Shown one piece after another: positions 61,803-64,000 of a DNA stretch of 64,000 nt; the stretch's first letter is position 1, and every line of letters begins with the position of its first letter. The notes below the pieces were generated by a model. That model had not been told where the DNA came from and ran no database searches. It was given only the letters and a program-made list of their open reading frames with translations. Both the position numbers and the translations under genes were made by a program. Where the stretch lies: the NCBI RefSeq assembly GCF_900241005.1, contig NZ_OEST01000006.1, positions 148,235 through 212,234 on the forward strand, written 5' to 3'. The stretch comes from Bacteroides cutis (GTDB lineage Bacteria; Bacteroidota; Bacteroidia; Bacteroidales; Bacteroidaceae).

Positions 61803-64000
61803 TTAAATAGTTACATTTAAACCAAATGAGAAATTTCTCATAACCGGATAATCTGAAATACTTGTTGCTTCAGGATCCATCCATTTTACTTTATTCTGCA
61901 ATAAGAATAAGTTTGTACCATTCACAAAAATTCTGACCTTATCAATACCTATTGACTGAGTTAAATGTTTAGGTAGGTCATAGGATAATGATATATTTTT
62001 ACAACGTAAGAAAGAGCCGTTACGTACCCAAAAGCTGGACGCTTCATTATTTTTATATTGCGTAGCACCGGGCATAGAGGCATTTGTATTTTCAGGAGTC
62101 CAATGGTCTTTATACCATTCGAAAGTACTAGTGTGCGCATTAATTCCATTACCACGGAAATCCATCAACTTCTTGTTACCTGCCATTCCTTGGAAGAAGA
62201 TATCCAGCATAAACCCATTCCATTTTCCACCAATGGTGAATCCATAAGTAATAGGCGCTACTTTCTTTTCTATAATTACCACCTTATCGTCATCAGTAAT
62301 AATACCATCTGGTTCATCACTCTCCGGTCCACGTACATCTTTATAAATTAACATACCTAAACCTGGTTTCTGTCCTTTGATAGTCATATTAGGATTTTCT
62401 TCCATATATTGTTTTAACTGTTCCTCTGTACGTATCATGCCAATACATTCAAATCCCCACTCACGTCCCAATGATTGTCCTATTTCAGATTTATACGGAC
62501 GAATATTCTCGGCTTCATCTTTTTTAGACCACCAACTGTTAGCAAAACTAAAGTTTCCTCTAAAATAATAATCCAGTTTACCAATTCGGTCATTATATCC
62601 CAATTCTACTTCAAATCCTCGGGACTTAACTTCTGAGTAGTTTTCCTTAGGCAGACTTGCTCCGAATGTAGTAGGCACACTTACAGTTAAATTATCGAGA
62701 ATATCATAGGTACGTCTGTAGAAATATTCAAAGCTGAAGTCTAATTTATTATTAAACCAGCGGCTGTCAAAACCAATATTATATGAGGTGGACTTTTCCC
62801 AGGTTAATTTCGGATTAGGTACTTCTTTGGGTTCTACACCATATGACAAACCGTTGAATACCGCACCGGTAGTAATACCATAACGTGCCATCCATTGCCA
62901 TCCACCAATAGCATCATTACCCAATGTAGCTATTGAACCGCGTAATTTCATATAGTCTATAAAAGATATGTTTTCAGAAAAGAACGGTTCACTGGAGATA
63001 CGCCATCCTGCTGATAGAGAAGGAAAGAATCCCCAACGTTGATCCGGAGCAAACTTGGTAGAACCATCCACGCGAAAAGCTGCTTCCAAAAGATATTTAT
63101 CATCATAAGCATAATTCAGACGACCAACATAAGAGAGACGCCCACTTTCACCTACAGAACCTGCTCCGACAATTGACTCGGAAGCATCTCCACTCGCTCC
63201 AAAAAATTCGGGCATTTCCCAAGTAATTAGGTTATTACGTTGAGCATCGAACTTTTCACTATTACCTTCAGCTTGTTCATATACAAATAAAGCTCCTAAA
63301 TCATGTTTACCAAATACACGATTATAGGTAACAAAGAAGTTTAATTGATAATCTTCTGCCAATTGATTTTCTTTAAACACATAGTTACCGTCATCACGGG
63401 TAGAAGTTGAAACGACTGTATTACTTGGATCTATATAATGATTATTGGTACCTGCTGTCTTAAAACTATACATTTCGTATGGGAAATTCACTTTTTTAAT
63501 AAGACGATTATCCAAGTTTCTGTTATATTGCATTTTCAACGTCAAACCTTTGATGAAGGGTACACGATATTCAGCGGTGGCATTTACATTGACATTTTGC
63601 CATTTCTTTGTATGAAGTCCCGATTGTTCACTAATCAACATCAAGGGATGCCATTCAATAAAGTTACCTACAGGTTTACCGTCAATCATACTTGGAATCA
63701 TCTTGGTACGTAACAATAACCCTTTGTATAAATCGTTCATACGATCACGGTCACCATCTGACTTCCAGTTCGGTTTTGTATCTTTACGATTATCTGTACT
63801 GATATTCAATCCTACTGTAAAGTTTTTACTGATATCAGCATCAATACTTGCGCGGAAATTATATTTTGAATATCACTACTGTCCAAAGAAATTACCCCAT
63901 AGGTTCAGTTGATCTGAATCGGAATCATTCATCGGACGTTTTGGTTTAATAAACAGTTCGCCTAAAGGCTTCCTCTCAAAGAGTACTTTGCCGACTACGG
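61803..64000 (-). pseudogene. SusC-like transporter gene with two adjacent in-frame stop codons, also cut by window edge
   Basis: The barrel part (61803-63872) reads as normal SusC, ending NFSFGLNVTI. Reading upstream in the same frame, 63873-63878 is TAG TGA, and beyond it the frame stays open to the window edge with good SusC sequence (LFIKPKRPMNDSD, LNLWGNFFGQ). After the stops it continues YSKYNFRASIDADISKN. There is no frameshift; only the two codons break it. A TTG at 63807-63809 could be mistaken for a start but would lack the signal peptide and plug. Either a recent nonsense-inactivated gene or a sequence error; substitution of both codons by sense codons would restore a full SusC. 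Confidence 0.85.

Noticed and set aside
63807..63809. TTG as the true start of a short SusC
   Set aside because: A SusC beginning in the barrel would lack the signal peptide and plug, and SusC sequence continues in the same frame on the other side of the stops.

Overview
The window looks like a chromosomal segment of a gut Bacteroides or a close relative. The reasons are two SusC/SusD pairs, two one-piece hybrid two-component regulators (HTCS), a dense set of secreted glycoside hydrolases and polysaccharide lyases, many lipoprotein signals, and promoters with the Bacteroides -7 element TAnnTTTG. The species cannot be told from the sequence alone.

Left part (1-12804, + strand): a degradative gene run, consisting of the tail of a secreted protein, GH28, two GH97, GH31, GH36 and an unassigned (alpha/alpha)6-barrel glycosidase. 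It is followed by an HTCS (12946-17031). The enzymes suit galacturonan plus alpha-galactosyl or alpha-glucosyl/xylosyl side groups.

Centre (17185-31908, + strand): a tightly packed run that is not ordinary polysaccharide-utilisation (PUL) content. It encodes a secreted beta-propeller/di-haem cytochrome c, a chorismatase-like enzyme, a lipoprotein cupin resembling D-lyxose isomerase, a small VOC protein, DhaK, DhaL, an LsrF-like aldolase/thiolase, a secreted propeller protein, and a 1328-residue NPCBM/hydrazine-synthase-alpha-like/di-haem/FGE-sulfatase fusion. After an intrinsic terminator come a stand-alone DAHP synthase and a fused CcsBA cytochrome c assembly protein. Together these suggest an extracytoplasmic c-type cytochrome module joined to a small-molecule pathway using chorismate and a phosphorylated keto compound. 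I know of no described system with this composition.

Right part (32049-57268, + strand): a uronic-acid PUL with GH105, HTCS, GH88, GH2, a PL38-like lyase, a second GH105, PL8, a GH95-like protein, a beta-helix protein, SusC, SusD, two surface lipoproteins and a plug-only SusC-like protein. On the - strand, 57345-64000 carries a beta-helix/jelly-roll protein, SusD, and a susC interrupted by two adjacent in-frame stop codons.

An 18-bp motif near TTTGGTACAATATTGCAA recurs at a fixed 21 or 42 bp ahead of the -7 element at seven promoters: GH31, the central operon, GH105, GH88, GH95-like, SusC and the - strand beta-helix gene. This looks like an HTCS operator and would put the left run, the central redox operon and the right PUL in one regulon.
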